Origin: Phycisphaerales bacterium | GTDB lineage: Bacteria > Bacteroidota > Bacteroidia > Chitinophagales > Chitinophagaceae | Direction: 5' to 3' | Assembly (NCBI GenBank): GCA_030054025.1 | Contig: JASGCQ010000010.1 | Span: 1 to 45,660, forward strand | DNA length: 45,660 nucleotides | In this document: piece after piece, positions 25,431 to 33,863 of the stretch | How the letters are laid out: every line of letters starts with the position of its first letter | How positions within the stretch are numbered: the stretch's first letter is position 1 | The notes under the pieces: generated by a model | Database searches by the model: none | What the model was told of the DNA's origin: nothing | Seen by the model: the letters and a program-made list of their open reading frames with translations, nothing else | Made by a program: the position numbers and the translations under genes

Positions 25431-26225
25431 TTGGCACTCATACAACACAAAAATGTACAAGTTCGTTTCGACCAACAAGTCGAGAACTCCACCAATTATG
25501 TATTGCCTTTTATAGCCGATACGCATGTGATTAATGCAGCAACTACGGTATTGGAAGTTGGCTGTGCTGAAGGGGGCGTTTTGATGCCTTTTTTACAAAA
25601 AGGTTGCCATTGTGTGGGCGTAGATTTGGCAGAAGAACGCGTGAACTATGCCAAAGAATTCCTCAAAGAATTTACGGACAAGGGGCAAGTTGAGTTGTTG
25701 TGCCAAAATATTTATGACGAAGCCTTTGTGTCCAAGTACACTGCTGCTTTCGATATTATCATGCTCAAAGATGTTATTGAACATGTGCCAGAGCAAGAAA
25801 AATTTATCCAACACCTCAGTCTTTTATTGCGCCCCGGCGGACAAATATTTTTTGGTTTCCCTCCTTGGTACATGCCTTTTGGTGGGCATCAGCAAATATG
25901 CGAAGGCAAACTGGCCAGCAAATTGCCCTACTATCATATTTTGCCCAGAGGATTGTATGCAAGCGTGCTAAAACTGATGGGTGAAAGTGCTGCTACCATT
26001 GAAGGGTTGATGGAAGTTTGGGATACCAGTATTACGATAGGTCAGTTTGAACGTTACATCAAAAACCTAGGACTTAAAGTTGTCAAAAAACAACACTATC
26101 TCATCAATCCTATTTACAAGTATAAATTCGGATTAGAGCCTCGAAAACAATGGGGCTTTATTGGGTATATACCTTACTTGCGCAATTTTGTTACCACCTG
26201 TGTGTATTATACGGTGGGGAATTAA
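25431..26225 (+). CDS. Class I SAM-dependent methyltransferase
   Basis: A 264-residue methyltransferase. Motif I is VLEVGCAEGGVLMPFLQKGC, motif II ends in CVGVDLAEERVNYAKEF, and the post-motif region has DIIMLKDVIEHVPEQEKFI and LLLRPGGQIFFGFPPW. These fit methyltransferase type 11/25 families. The C-terminal part has VKKQHYLINPIYKYKFG. The start is a TTG (25431) with no earlier ATG in frame. The substrate is unknown. It lies 25 bp downstream of the DAHP synthase gene. Confidence 0.9.
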   Translation: MALIQHKNVQVRFDQQVENSTNYVLPFIADTHVINAATTVLEVGCAEGGVLMPFLQKGCHCVGVDLAEERVNYAKEFLKEFTDKGQVELLCQNIYDEAFVSKYTAAFDIIMLKDVIEHVPEQEKFIQHLSLLLRPGGQIFFGFPPWYMPFGGHQQICEGKLASKLPYYHILPRGLYASVLKLMGESAATIEGLMEVWDTSITIGQFERYIKNLGLKVVKKQHYLINPIYKYKFGLEPRKQWGFIGYIPYLRNFVTTCVYYTVGN

Positions 26226-26292
26226 TCCACAACCAAATATACATAGATGATTCTGACATTTAGAGATGTTATAGAATACAAAAGACTGAAAT

Positions 26293-26700
26293 ATGCAAGA
26301 GTCAGACGTAAAGTTTATAGACGCTACAGATTGGAATTCGTTAGATTGGCTAAATACTGGAGGTACAAGATCAAAGCGTGTATTGCAAGCTCCCGAAGAT
26401 GGTGAATGGTATTTTAAATGCTCTGAAAAGAAACCTGCAAAAGAAGGCAAGCCAGCCAGTCACTTTCAACTAGTACGCTATTTACTTTCCTCGTCTTACA
26501 AAGAAGATCTTTTAAAATCCTCAAAGTTCTTGGAGGTGTGGGACGATATTGAAATAACAAAAATTATTAACAATATAGATGATGTCTTACCAAGAGAATG
26601 GAGCGACTTTTGTATCCCGAAGCACAGAAAAGCTTTAATGATAAAACTATTATCTTTGCGAACTCAAAAACTAAAACAATTGTTTAATGAAGGAATTTGA
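26293..26700 (+). pseudogene. HipA-like kinase remnant with a probable internal deletion
   Basis: A 135-residue open frame that looks like the two ends of a HipA/HipT-like Ser/Thr kinase joined together. Residues 1-50 (WLNTGGTRSKRVLQAPEDGEWYFKCSE) resemble the nucleotide-binding beta hairpin that opens such kinases. Residues 65-135 (LVRYLLSSSYKEDLLK, then ITKIINNIDDVLPREWSDF and KALMIKLLSLRTQKLKQLF) resemble the closing helices of this fold. The catalytic and metal-binding motifs that should lie between them are absent, and a normal member has 300 or more residues. The junction is probably near KPAKEGKPAS. The stop overlaps the ATG of the next gene (26687), the tight coupling typical of toxin-antitoxin pairs. 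The HipA link rests on pattern memory and is not certain. Confidence 0.5.
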
Positions 26701-27381
26701 CAAAATACATCTAGTATGGCGTAAAGGGCAAAGTTCTCGTCGTCATAATATAGGTATTTTGGAAAAAATGCCCGATGGTAACATTTATTTAAATACTCTG
26801 ATGAAGCAAAAAAATTGGAGGGCTTTATTCCATATCCTGAATTTCAGTATTTAGATAAAGAATATAATGGGAATGTTGCGGATATTTTTGGTCAGAGATT
26901 AACAAAAGTTGACCGACTAGATATTAAAACCTTTTTTGACTTTTGGGAAGTTGATTCGAGCTTGGCTTTCGATAAGTTTTATTTGTTAGGGAAAACACAA
27001 GGGCTAGTTGCCACAGATAATTTCGAGTTTTTGGCTGAATACAAGCTAACTAATGATACACATTTTTTGACCGAGGTGGCTGGTTTGTCACATAACAAAC
27101 CTCAGTTGGAGAGAGGGTGTGTATTGAAAGAAGATAAATTACGATTCGAGTTAGAACCTAATAATGAGTATGATCGGTTTGCAGTAAAAGTTTTTAAAGG
27201 CGATCTAGAAATTGGCTATATCAAAAAGCATCACAATAAAATTTTTCACGACCCAAGAGCGAAGAATTTAAAACTTGAAGTAATACCAATTTGCCATCAG
27301 AATGACGTAGTGTATAAATCCCATCCTGTTATAGAAGCTACGGTTTGGTCAGAGCTATTTTTATGCGACTACGTACAGTAG
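26687..27381 (+). pseudogene. HipA-N-like plus HIRAN domain protein, frameshifted
   Basis: The gene starts at ATG 26687, overlapping the previous stop, with IHLVWRKGQSSRRHNIGILEKMPDGNIY. The frame is then lost, but one extra T in the T3 run at 26788-26790 would continue it as FKYSDEAKKLEGFIPYPEFQYLDKEY and on to 27381, about 231 residues in all. Residues 1-100 have the flow of the HipA N-terminal subdomain (VGxL, FxY, then LS-PF-like and FGQRLTKVDR). Residues about 130-225 form a HIRAN domain: FLTEVAGLSHNKPQLE, LRFELEPNNEYDRFAVKVF and IGYIKKHHNKIF. HIRAN domains bind DNA 3' ends in RAD5/HLTF and occur alone in bacteria. With the kinase remnant upstream this looks like a split HipA system whose small partner carries HIRAN. 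Confidence 0.6.
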
Positions 27382-27678
27382 GCGAGCTGTGTTTCAAGTC
27401 GCGTCTTAATATTGATTCTGATTCTATTACTGTTATTACTACTGGATTGGACATAATATCTTATATAACAAAGATAGTGCCAAAGTGTTGTCGAATTGCT
27501 ATAAAGGCTCTAGAACAGAATGGTTTTATAAAAAGAATATTCCTAAAAGTTTGTAATTACTGAGGGATTTCAAAAATCGAATACCACACACTTGGACACT
27601 GTTTTTGGGTACGAACTATTCCACATCCACTTAACTTAAGAGTTTCTTTTCTGTTGAGGGAACGTAATTTCCTTAACC
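27382..27678 (+). other. Intergenic stretch with no assignable gene
   Basis: About 300 bp between the HIRAN pseudogene and the convergent pentapeptide gene. One frame, 27422-27556, is open for 44 codons without a start and ends in a plausible-looking tail (SRTEWFYKKNIPKSL). It could be the 3' end of a deleted gene, in keeping with the decay next door. I see no promoter, terminator or repeat. Confidence 0.3.
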
Positions 27679-28251
27679 TTATCCTATCTCAATATCATAG
27701 TGCTGTAAAAGACCTGCAATTCCTGATTGAGAAAACTTTGCTTTTCGGATTCGGTTGTTTTCGGGATGGATGATATAGTTGTACGCTGTCCTAAAATCGG
27801 CTTTTTCCAAAATGCTTTGGTCAAAAATGGCATTCATCAAATCGCATTCGTGAAATACAGCTTGGCTCAGGTCGGCTTCCGAAAAATCCACTTCTTGCAG
27901 TGTGCAATTTTTGAAAACAGTATGCTTCAGCTTTAGCTGATAAAAAGAGGAGAGATTCAGAATGCAGTGATGAAAAGATAGGGTGAGCAGAAATGGGTTG
28001 CAATTGTCAAAATGTAATCCGAGCATCTTGCAATCATTGAATTCCGCTTCTCTAAATGCTGTCTGATGCAGTTTTGCCGTACTCAAATTACAAGTATCAA
28101 ATTGGCAATGATCAAAAATATATTTTGATAAGTCCACATTGGCAAAATTGCAATTCAAGAATTTACAATGTTCGTATTCTCCAAGTGCAAATGCTTGTTC
28201 GGTAAAATCTTGATGCTCAAATGTAAGGTCTTCAAAATAAGCTTGCTCCAT
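27679..28251 (-). CDS. Pentapeptide-repeat protein
   Basis: A 190-residue right-handed beta-helix protein built from A(D/N)LxF-type pentapeptides throughout: CKFLNCNFANVDLSKYIF, CQFDTCNLSTAKLHQTAF, FKNCTLQEVDFSEADLSQAVF, CDLMNAIFDQSILEKADF. The helix ends with a C-terminal cap, KAKFSQSGIAGLLQHYDIEIG. The layout resembles the Qnr/MfpA-like proteins that mimic DNA, but the loops that define gyrase protection in Qnr are not recognisable, so resistance function should not be assumed. It is on the same strand as ftsH but separated from it by a strong terminator. Confidence 0.92.
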   Translation of the reverse strand: MEQAYFEDLTFEHQDFTEQAFALGEYEHCKFLNCNFANVDLSKYIFDHCQFDTCNLSTAKLHQTAFREAEFNDCKMLGLHFDNCNPFLLTLSFHHCILNLSSFYQLKLKHTVFKNCTLQEVDFSEADLSQAVFHECDLMNAIFDQSILEKADFRTAYNYIIHPENNRIRKAKFSQSGIAGLLQHYDIEIG

Positions 28252-28311
28252 TTTGCTCTTTAAATATGCTGCAATTTACGAAGACTATTTTACAGCGGAG
28301 ATTATTCAGCA

Positions 28312-28347
28312 CAAAAAAAGAGGCTCAAATTCTGAGCCTCTTTTTTG
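28312..28347 (-). terminator. Intrinsic terminator of ftsH
   Basis: AAAAAAAGAGGCTCA pairs with TGAGCCTCTTTTTT around a 4-nt centre. On the minus strand it lies 5 nt after the ftsH stop and insulates the pentapeptide gene. The symmetric A and T runs would let it act on the plus strand too. Confidence 0.92.
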
Positions 28348-28351
28348 AGTA

Positions 28352-30370
28352 CTATATTTTGCTTATACCGGTTTCGGTGTTAATGCTGTCAGCATTTTCG
28401 GGTGCTGTATTCGTTGCCAATATTTCAGCATCAATGGCATCATCGCCAAAAGGACGTTTGCCTATCAAGCGTTCTAAATCGTCTTTGAAGAGTACCTCTT
28501 TTTTTAGCAATTCTTCGGCAATAATCTTTACCTCTTCGCGCTTAGATTCAAGCAGTGCTTTTGCTCTTTGGAAGGCTCTGTCCGAAAGTTTTTTCACCTC
28601 TTGGTCAATTAAATTTCCAGTCTCTTCGCTATAAGGTTTTTGAAATCCACCTTCGTTTTGTGGGTCATAAAAAGACACATTACCTATCTTGTCGTTCATA
28701 CCATAAATACTCACCATAGCATAAGCCGTGCGTGTTACCTGTTGCAGGTCGCTTAATGCACCTGTAGATACTTTTCCGAAGAATATTTCTTCACTGGCTC
28801 TTCCGCCCAAAGTCATACACATATCATCTTCCAATTCTTCGGTAAGGGTCAAGTATTTTTCTTTAGGTAAGTATTGCGCAAATCCTAAAGCGGCTGTACC
28901 TCTTGGCACGATAGTAACTTTTACCAAGGGGTGTGCATACTCTAAATACCAACCCGATACAGCATGTCCTGCCTCGTGATAGGCGATTACCTTTTTCTCT
29001 TCAGGAGAGATGATTTTGTTTTTCTTTTCAAGTCCGCCAATAATACGGTCAATAGCATCATTAAAGTCTTGCATATCTACCGCACTTTTGCCATTTCTGG
29101 CAGCTATCAATGCAGCTTCGTTGCATACATTGGCAATATCTGCACCAGCAAATCCGGGTGTTTGTTGGGCTAATTTTTTAGCGTCGAGCGCGGTTGATTT
29201 CTTGATAGGGGCAAGATGTACTTCAAAGATTTGCTCACGTCCTTTGGCGTCTGGCAAATCAATGGAAATTTGACGATCAAAACGACCTGGGCGAAGCAGT
29301 GCTGCATCTAGTACATCGGGGCGATTGGTTGCTGCCAATACGATGATACCTGTTTCGCCGCTAAATCCATCCATCTCTACCAACATTTGATTGAGCGTAT
29401 TTTCACGTTCGTCGTTGCTCATCATCATGTTTTTGCCACGGGCGCGCCCTATGGCATCAATTTCATCAATGAAGACAATGCAAGGAGCTTTTTCTCGCGC
29501 TGTTTTGAATAAATCACGAACACGGCTAGCACCAACACCTACAAACATTTCCACAAAGTCAGAACCCGACATAGAGAAGAAAGGAACTTGCGCTTCTCCC
29601 GCTACGGCTTTTGCCAAAAGCGTTTTACCCGTACCGGGGGGGCCTACCAATAAAGCACCTTTGGGTATTTTGCCACCAAGTGCAGTATATTTTTTAGGAT
29701 TCTTGAGGAAATCTACGATTTCCATAATCTCTACTTTTGCCTCGTCTAATCCCGCCACATCGTTGAAGGTGATATTGACTTTTGTGCCTTTTTCAAATAA
29801 TTGTGCCTTAGACTTACCTATATTGAAGATACCACCACCGGCTCCACCGCTGCCCATGCCTCCGCCCATTTTGCGGACAATCATAAAGGTCATTCCGATT
29901 AAGATAAGTAGTGGGAGAAAGAAGTTGGTGAATTCGTGCATATAGCTGCCCCTGCTATTGTAGGTCACTGCTACATGAGTGAGGCTCGGATTGGCAGCAT
30001 AGGCGGCTTCTAAGTCTTTATTGAATTGCTCTACCGACCCGATTCTGAAAGAATAGTTTTGTTCTTTCTTTTCTCCAATGCTGATGGATGGAGATGGGCT
30101 AGCGGTTTCTGTGTTTTTGAGTTGGGCTTCAGCTATTTCGTTGTTGACAATCGTTATTTTTTCAACAACTCCCTTGTTGAGGTAATTATTTTGAAAATCG
30201 TAAAAACTATGGGTTTCTATAGAGTTACCGATACTGTTGCCGAACATGACCATGCCTACCAACACCAATACGATGATGCCATAAACCCAATAAATGTTGA
30301 GTTTAGGGCCTTTTGGGGGGGTGTTTTTTCCGTCGGGTAAGTTTTTCTTCTTTGGATTATTTTCTTGCAT
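28352..30370 (-). CDS. ftsH: ATP-dependent zinc metalloprotease FtsH
   Basis: A 672-residue membrane-bound AAA+ protease that degrades misfolded and regulatory membrane proteins. The N-terminus has one transmembrane helix ([18 protein letters not shown]), a periplasmic domain, and a second helix ([16 protein letters not shown]) followed by a Gly-rich linker. The AAA domain has Walker A GPPGTGKT (near residue 243), Walker [12 protein letters not shown] and the second region of homology ([20 protein letters not shown]). The M41 zinc site is HEAGH (near 465), with [12 protein letters not shown] beyond it. The basic, Lys/Pro-rich N-terminal tail is typical of Bacteroidota. It follows rsfS by 52 bp on the same strand and ends in a strong terminator. 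Confidence 0.97.
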   Translation of the reverse strand: MQENNPKKKNLPDGKNTPPKGPKLNIYWVYGIIVLVLVGMVMFGNSIGNSIETHSFYDFQNNYLNKGVVEKITIVNNEIAEAQLKNTETASPSPSISIGEKKEQNYSFRIGSVEQFNKDLEAAYAANPSLTHVAVTYNSRGSYMHEFTNFFLPLLILIGMTFMIVRKMGGGMGSGGAGGGIFNIGKSKAQLFEKGTKVNITFNDVAGLDEAKVEIMEIVDFLKNPKKYTALGGKIPKGALLVGPPGTGKTLLAKAVAGEAQVPFFSMSGSDFVEMFVGVGASRVRDLFKTAREKAPCIVFIDEIDAIGRARGKNMMMSNDERENTLNQMLVEMDGFSGETGIIVLAATNRPDVLDAALLRPGRFDRQISIDLPDAKGREQIFEVHLAPIKKSTALDAKKLAQQTPGFAGADIANVCNEAALIAARNGKSAVDMQDFNDAIDRIIGGLEKKNKIISPEEKKVIAYHEAGHAVSGWYLEYAHPLVKVTIVPRGTAALGFAQYLPKEKYLTLTEELEDDMCMTLGGRASEEIFFGKVSTGALSDLQQVTRTAYAMVSIYGMNDKIGNVSFYDPQNEGGFQKPYSEETGNLIDQEVKKLSDRAFQRAKALLESKREEVKIIAEELLKKEVLFKDDLERLIGKRPFGDDAIDAEILATNTAPENADSINTETGISKI

Positions 30371-30422
30371 ATTGCTAGGGCTTTCTTGCCAAAATTATGA
30401 TTATTGATTTGATATCGTTTGT

Positions 30423-30842
30423 TTAGCTCATTTCGTTGTGAACGGCATCAGCCCAAAGACCTTCGATATCGTAAAATTTGCGTTGTTCTCGGTCGAATAT
30501 ATGTACTACAATATTGACAAAGTCAAGCAGTGTCCAGTGCTGTCCATACTGTGTATGGTAGGCTTTCTCCTCACATCTTTCTTGTACTTCTTTTTCGATA
30601 TTGGCAGCTATGGCGTGTATTTGAGTATGCGATTGTGCTTCGCAAATGATAAAGTAGTCTGCTACTGCTTCGTCTATTTTGCGCAAGTCCAAACTGATGA
30701 TATGCTCACCCTTTTTGTCTTCAATGGCGGCAATAATCGTTTTGTATAGTTTGCTATTGGTATTTAGTCGAGGGCTACGTTTGGTAGCGGCTTTCGAATC
30801 GGTGGTTGCTTTGTCCAGCGTTTCAATTTTGATGTTGCTCAA
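30423..30842 (-). CDS. rsfS: Ribosome silencing factor RsfS
   Basis: A 139-residue RsfS/Iojap protein that binds uL14 on the 50S subunit and blocks subunit joining when nutrients are low. The family core is intact: IISLDLRKIDEAVADYFIICEAQSHTQ, then GQHWTLLDFVNIVVHIFDREQRKFYDIEGLW. The N-terminal 30 residues are a Lys/Thr-rich extension. It is the first gene of an rsfS-ftsH operon, with birA divergent 52 bp away, an arrangement common in Bacteroidota. Confidence 0.95.
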   Translation of the reverse strand: MSNIKIETLDKATTDSKAATKRSPRLNTNSKLYKTIIAAIEDKKGEHIISLDLRKIDEAVADYFIICEAQSHTQIHAIAANIEKEVQERCEEKAYHTQYGQHWTLLDFVNIVVHIFDREQRKFYDIEGLWADAVHNEMS

Positions 30843-30894
30843 GCGTTGAAATATTTATGTATGACATCGTATTATTTACGAATATTGCATTTTA

Positions 30895-31668
30895 TTGTCC
30901 AAAATTAAAAAAAAATTGCCATTAAACCTTCGTGAGGTGTTGCAAGCACCTATTCTCCGATTTGACACATTAGACAGCACCAATAATCGTGCCGCGCAAA
31001 TAATAGATGCCGATAAGGCACAAGCGGGGCTGACAATCGTTGCTCGGCAACAAAGCGCAGGGAGAGGGCAAAGGGGAAATTCTTGGATAGGCTTGCCCAA
31101 TCAGGCTTTATTAATGAGCATTGTTTTGCAGCCTAAAATGGCTATTGAAGCCCAATTTAGTTTCTCAGCGGCTGTTGCAGTGTCTATTGTCGAGGTTTTG
31201 AAAAGTCTAGATAGAAGATTAGACCTTAGTATCAAATTTCCGAATGATATAATAATAAATGACAAAAAGGCAGCAGGAATACTGATTGAAAATAGCATTA
31301 GAGGCAATCAATGGACGCACGCTATTGTTGGCATAGGACTTAATGTGCTACAACACCATTTCGACCCTAATTTGCCCAATGCAAATTCATTATTTTTGGC
31401 TACACAAAAAGAGTGGGTGATAGAGGGTTTGCTATTGGCTATCCGCAAAAAAATAATTGAAAATACAATGAAGGAAGACCTAAAAACCTATATTCAACAG
31501 TACAATCAATTATTGTACAAAAGGACTCACAAACAAAGATTTGCAGAGGCTGGCGAACAATGGGAAGCGATTATTTGTAGAGTCAATGAAAACGGAATGA
31601 TAGAATTGAAGCATAACGATGGCACGGTAAAGGCCTACCCACACGGTGTGCTGCAATGGATTTGGTAA
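30895..31668 (+). CDS. birA: Biotin--[acetyl-CoA-carboxylase] ligase, no repressor domain
   Basis: A 257-residue biotin protein ligase that makes biotinyl-AMP and biotinylates the acetyl-CoA carboxylase carrier protein. Motifs: RFDTLDSTNN, the biotinyl-AMP loop QQSAGRGQRGNSW, SIKFPNDIIINDKKAAGIL with the catalytic Lys, and VGIGLNV. The C-terminal SH3-like domain ends VKAYPHGVLQWIW. There is no N-terminal helix-turn-helix domain, so it cannot act as the E. coli-type operon repressor. The start is a TTG at 30895; no ATG precedes the conserved region. It is divergent from rsfS and convergent with arfB. Confidence 0.95.
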   Translation: MSKIKKKLPLNLREVLQAPILRFDTLDSTNNRAAQIIDADKAQAGLTIVARQQSAGRGQRGNSWIGLPNQALLMSIVLQPKMAIEAQFSFSAAVAVSIVEVLKSLDRRLDLSIKFPNDIIINDKKAAGILIENSIRGNQWTHAIVGIGLNVLQHHFDPNLPNANSLFLATQKEWVIEGLLLAIRKKIIENTMKEDLKTYIQQYNQLLYKRTHKQRFAEAGEQWEAIICRVNENGMIELKHNDGTVKAYPHGVLQWIW

Positions 31669-31676
31669 ACGAGTTC

Positions 31677-32075
31677 TTATTCAAAATCGTTGCGTCTGTT
31701 TGCTTTTTTCTCCGAGTTTAGTTTTTTGTTTTCCAATCGTTTTTCTATCAAGGCTTTTGGTATTTTGGTCACTTTTCGTTTTGTGGGTACTTTTATCGCT
31801 TTGTTCACCAAGGCTATTATCTTGCTAGTGGCTATTGCTTTATTTTCTAGCTGAGAGCGTGTTTCCGAGCATTTTACCAATAAAATCCCCTCTTTATTGA
31901 TTTGTTTTGCCAGTCGGAGTCTTATCCGATCTTTCAGTTCTGCATCAAACAATGCTGATGCAGCAACAGCCCAGCGTACCTCCACCATTGTTTCCACTTT
32001 ATTCACATTTTGCCCCCCTTTGCCGCCGCTGCGTGCTGTTTGGTAACAAAGCTCGGCACTAAAATCGATGATCAT
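31677..32075 (-). CDS. arfB: Peptidyl-tRNA hydrolase ArfB (ribosome rescue)
   Basis: A 132-residue ArfB/YaeJ protein that enters stalled ribosomes lacking a stop codon and hydrolyses the peptidyl-tRNA. The catalytic GGQ motif is at residues 20-22 (RSGGKGGQNVNKVETMVEVRW). The C-terminal tail is strongly basic (KRLENKKLNSEKKANRRNDF), as needed for binding in the mRNA channel. Length matches the family (130-140). It converges with birA, leaving 8 bp between their ends. Confidence 0.95.
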   Translation of the reverse strand: MIIDFSAELCYQTARSGGKGGQNVNKVETMVEVRWAVAASALFDAELKDRIRLRLAKQINKEGILLVKCSETRSQLENKAIATSKIIALVNKAIKVPTKRKVTKIPKALIEKRLENKKLNSEKKANRRNDFE

Positions 32076-32351
32076 TTTTTAATTTTTACTGTTTACAAAG
32101 TTCGGGGAATTTGCTAGGGAAAAGCACCCATTAAATTTTATTTGAAACCTCCGTATTTATGGGTTAAGTTTGTTTAACAACCCCCCAAAATATAAGCCTA
32201 TGAATACAATTAAAATCCCCTCAATCGCTTTATCATAAGGCCTTTTGGCAGCGCCGATGCTGCTTGCGACAACGCGATACCGAACACACTTTTTTCTTAT
32301 TCATTTTATTTTTAAAGGCATAATATTGAAAACAGACATTTTGGATAAAAT
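32076..32351 (+). other. AT-rich intergenic DNA upstream of the transposase remnant
   Basis: About 275 bp with no convincing gene. A short frame at 32200 (MNTIKIPSIALS then stop) may be a relic. A GCAGC/GCTGC mini-hairpin is present near 32251. I found no match to an inverted copy of the DNA at the other end of the transposase remnant, so the left end of the element has probably been lost. Confidence 0.35.
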
Positions 32352-32765
32352 GTGTTGCCAATAAAAGCCAAACGCATAAACAAACCAACCCAATCGAGTT
32401 TTGGCTACAATGGTCAACCTAAGTTCAAGTTTGAAGTGCAACAACAAATATCGAAAGAAGCCAGCGTAATGACAGACGGCTACAAAGCTTATAGCAAACT
32501 ATCAAGCATCGTAAAAAGGCACAAAGTGGTGATTGTAAAAGACAAAACAAAAGTAGATAAAGTATTTCCGTGGGTGCACAAAGCTATCAGCAACGCAAAA
32601 CGCTTGTTGTTAGGCATTCACCACAGTGTAAAAGGAAGCTATCTTCAAAACTATCTTGATGAATATTGCTACAAGTTCAATAGACGATACTTTGGAGAAA
32701 AGCAGTTCGACCGGCTGCTCGTCGCTGCCGTATCGTCTACTTGGTACCATAATAGGTATAATTAA
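32352..32765 (+). pseudogene. IS1595-family transposase, C-terminal fragment
   Basis: An open frame of 137 codons from a TTG at 32352 that keeps only the end of an IS1595 (ISXO2-like) DDE transposase. It has the second-Asp region, ASVMTDGYKAYSKL, and the closing helices GIHHSVKGSYLQNYLDEYCYKFNRRYFG, the most recognisable part of this family. The zinc-ribbon N-terminus and the first catalytic Asp (VEVDE-type motif) are missing, so it cannot transpose by itself. Twelve bases after its stop, in-frame T9SS coding remnant and repeat copy 1 begin, so the right end of the element lies within about 32766-32774. The element appears to have inserted into an upstream duplicate of the T9SS gene. Confidence 0.8.
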
Positions 32766-32774
32766 GGATAGTCA

Positions 32775-32909
32775 TTTTATTTTATTGCTTTGTACGATAG
32801 ACTGGGTAATAAAATAGGCAGGGCAAAGTTTTATAAACAGGAGTAGAACGCCAAAATACTTATTATGTTTTTTATTTATTTTGTAAAAAGCGGATAATCA
32901 AAAAACAGT
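32775..32909 (+). repeat. 135-bp direct repeat, copy 1 (orphan 3' end of a T9SS gene)
   Basis: This copy is identical to 33535-33669 except for one base (A at 32878, C at 33638). The first 72 bases encode the same 23-residue tail, FYFIALYDRLGNKIGRAKF and then YKQE, and stop; the rest is the shared downstream DNA. No gene body stands in front of it, only the transposase remnant. Confidence 0.95.
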
Positions 32910-32928
32910 ACATAACAAATATCTAAAA

Positions 32929-33606
32929 ACGAAAAAAATATTAGTAGTAATTATATTTTTTATAAATGTTTTGCAGGTAAAAGCGCAGGGTATTTTGGGT
33001 ACAGATTATTGGTATAATTATGTCAGCAACGATTATACCTTCTATCTTTTCACTGGATTTTCTTTTGGCTCAGGTGGGGGATGTCCTAAAATCGCTTATG
33101 TAAAAAGTGCCTTGTCGAACGATACCATATATATAAAAGCTTTTTACGATATTCGAGGATATTGGGCTGCAATGGGTTGTGATAATTTTGATTCTGTTAA
33201 GTACAAGAACAATTTTAGTGGGGTTAATTTTTTTAATGTATCTACAAATGCAATTAAAAATATTATTGATGAGTTTCATACAGATACACTTTGGAATCTT
33301 TACGATACCACCTTTGTATTAGGCACTTCGGGTTTTATAGATGTAGCAACCAATAATGATGAATCATTCGCCGTTTACCCTAATCCTGCCACAAACTATA
33401 TTGATTTACAACAAGTTAAAAATAAGGACTGGGCAGATTTGGATGTATTGAATGCGCTTGGGCAAGTAGTTATTCGCCAACGTGGCAGTGTACAAAAGCC
33501 AACACGGCTAGATATTAGCCAAATAGCCAATGGTTTTTATTTTATTGCTTTGTACGATAGACTGGGTAATAAAATAGGCAGGGCAAAGTTTTATAAACAG
33601 GAGTAG
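32929..33606 (+). CDS. T9SS type A cargo protein, apparent start codon ACG
   Basis: A secreted protein of about 225 residues. The signal peptide KKILVVIIFFINVLQVKAQ is encoded directly after an ACG at 32929-32931, where ATG would be expected; no ATG, GTG or TTG precedes it in frame nearby. A TTG at 32971 would start inside the signal peptide and make an unexported protein. The body (about 20-140) is unrecognised, with Tyr/Phe-rich segments. The C-terminal 80 residues are a type A sorting domain: FAVYPNPATNYIDLQ, LDVLNALGQVVI, LDISQIANGFYFIALYD, ending KFYKQE. The gene's 3' end and trailer are duplicated upstream at 32775-32909. Whether it is expressed depends on ACG initiation; it may be a pseudogene. 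Confidence 0.7.
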   Translation, partial: TKKILVVIIFFINVLQVKAQGILGTDYWYNYVSNDYTFYLFTGFSFGSGGGCPKIAYVKSALSNDTIYIKAFYDIRGYWAAMGCDNFDSVKYKNNFSGVNFFNVSTNAIKNIIDEFHTDTLWNLYDTTFVLGTSGFIDVATNNDESFAVYPNPATNYIDLQQVKNKDWADLDVLNALGQVVIRQRGSVQKPTRLDISQIANGFYFIALYDRLGNKIGRAKFYKQE

Positions 33607-33669
33607 AACGCCAAAATACTTATTATGTTTTTTATTTCTTTTGTAAAAAGCGGATAATCAAAAAACAGT
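33535..33669 (+). repeat. 135-bp direct repeat, copy 2 (3' end of the T9SS type A gene and trailer)
   Basis: This is the complete-gene context of the repeat. The offset from copy 1 is exactly 760 bp, close to the length of the T9SS gene plus flanks, as expected for a tandem duplication whose first member was later replaced by the transposon. Confidence 0.95.
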
Positions 33670-33855
33670 GTTGAAAATAGCCTGAGAGAAATGGTACAGT
33701 TGTGATTTGTCATAGCTGTGCCATTTTTTCTTTCTTATTTATTGATAATAGAATGACAAATCAGCAAAAAAAATATATCAAAAACCGACCGAAAGCCTTG
33801 CTGCTATTGAGAAATGTTTTTTTGAAAATGTGTATAAAATCTCAATTTTGTATTG

Positions 33856-33863
33856 TACTTTTG
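33856..33863 (+). promoter_or_regulatory. Putative -7 element of the act-cox operon
   Basis: TACTTTTG is an exact TANNTTTG match, 57 nt before the chosen actA ATG at 33921. The nearest TTTG upstream is too far (over 30 nt) to be a standard -33 element. The implied start is compatible with actA beginning at 33921 and not at the earlier ATG at 33702. Confidence 0.4.

Noticed and set aside
27345..27563. Open frame of 72 codons from a non-ATG start overlapping the end of the HIRAN gene
   Set aside because: It has no recognisable domain, overlaps a better-supported frame, and lacks any start signal.
27679..28251. Qnr-type quinolone resistance protein
   Set aside because: The pentapeptide pattern is general; the Qnr-specific loops are not visible.
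29391..29945. Long open frame antisense to ftsH (184 codons)
   Set aside because: It is the complementary shadow of a highly conserved gene and has no domain of its own.
32241..32285. GCAGC/GCTGC inverted repeat as an attachment site or the left end of the insertion element
   Set aside because: The arms are only five bases and nothing matching is found at the other end of the transposase remnant.
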